Shown here piece by piece: positions 39,620-39,719 of a stretch of 39,719 nt of DNA (position 1 is its first letter; every line of letters starts with the position of its first letter). The position numbers and the translations under genes were made by a program. The notes beneath the pieces are model-generated. The model had not been told where the DNA came from, did not search any database, and saw only the letters and a program-made list of their open reading frames with translations. The stretch covers positions 1 to 39,719 of the forward strand of contig NZ_JAJCXB010000061.1 in assembly GCF_020564935.1 (NCBI RefSeq), read 5' to 3'. The DNA comes from Streptomyces pinistramenti. Its GTDB lineage: Bacteria; Actinomycetota; Actinomycetes; Streptomycetales; Streptomycetaceae.

Positions 39620-39719
39620 TTACGGGTGGTACTTCTCCTCGACCGTGTCGGCGGCGCCGTTCTTGCGGTCCATGGTGACGCGGACGGTCACGCTGCTGGT
39701 CTTTGCGGCTTTCTCCAGC
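39620..39719 (-). CDS. C-terminal end of an unidentified protein (partial)
   Basis: The minus-strand frame entering from the right edge encodes about 32 residues, LEKAAKTSSVTVRVTMDRKN and onward, ending EEKYHP and TAA. The alternating hydrophobic pattern suggests beta strands. The sequence resembles the style of actinobacterial secreted lipoproteins, but there is too little to name a family. Two hairpins lie downstream of its stop. Confidence 0.55.
   Translation of the reverse strand, partial: LEKAAKTSSVTVRVTMDRKNGAADTVEEKYHP

Overview
The window is high-GC actinobacterial chromosome, almost certainly Streptomyces. The signs are GC-rich third codon positions, many GTG starts, genes whose start codon lies 6-7 nt after a TANNNT -10 hexamer (leaderless mRNAs), and lineage markers: DUF397, RsiG, MshD (mycothiol synthase), Nur and GlnR. 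The central part (about 7.0-36.3 kb) reads like conserved core chromosome; from memory the order matches the S. coelicolor segment between mshD (SCO4151), glnR (SCO4159) and nur (SCO4180). The two ends look accessory. Layout: 0-6 kb holds the tail of an XRE/DUF5753-type regulator with two tandemly duplicated DUF397 genes, an aldo/keto reductase behind a MerR-type promoter, a methyltransferase, a VOC/TetR divergent pair, an AraC-type/VOC pair, an NADPH-dependent FMN reductase with a SoxR-like box, and an ankyrin protein. 6-10 kb carries asparaginase, RsiG (the c-di-GMP-controlled anti-sigma factor of WhiG), D-aminoacyl-tRNA deacylase, a YgfZ-like protein and the nickel regulator Nur. 9.8-13 kb is a cobalamin-type ABC uptake operon behind a B12 riboswitch whose last hairpin overlaps the Shine-Dalgarno (SD) sequence. 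13-15.6 kb has a nitrobindin-like protein, a 33-aa membrane peptide, a MarR/hydrolase divergent pair with three phased operator copies, and a DsrE protein. 15.6-17.6 kb is a sulfur module (leader peptide, thiosulfate sulfurtransferase, SseC). 17.7-20.1 kb has an LmeA/DUF2993 protein, a Q/Y/P-rich membrane protein and MoaD. 20.2-24 kb encodes a heterodimeric ABC exporter. 24-27 kb has a decayed hydrolase, a leaderless small ORF that runs into glnR, and a LacI-type regulator. 27-31 kb is an HtrA-like protease, a tiny ORF and an OmpR-type two-component system. 31-36.3 kb has two gene remnants fused head-on, a second DUF2993 protein, a secreted 5'-nucleotidase and mshD. 36.3-39.7 kb is an accessory insert with a 24-aa peptide, a frameshifted SagB-type peptide dehydrogenase, an SDR/TetR divergent pair and the end of an unknown gene. 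The strongest candidates for something new are the short peptide plus SagB-type oxidase without a YcaO partner (36.7-38.0 kb), the leaderless ORF with a built-in intrinsic-terminator hairpin coupled to glnR (24.77-25.0 kb), and the leaderless cysteine-containing leader peptide ahead of the sulfurtransferase operon (17.4-17.5 kb). Everything here was read by eye; family names come from recognised motifs, not from searches.
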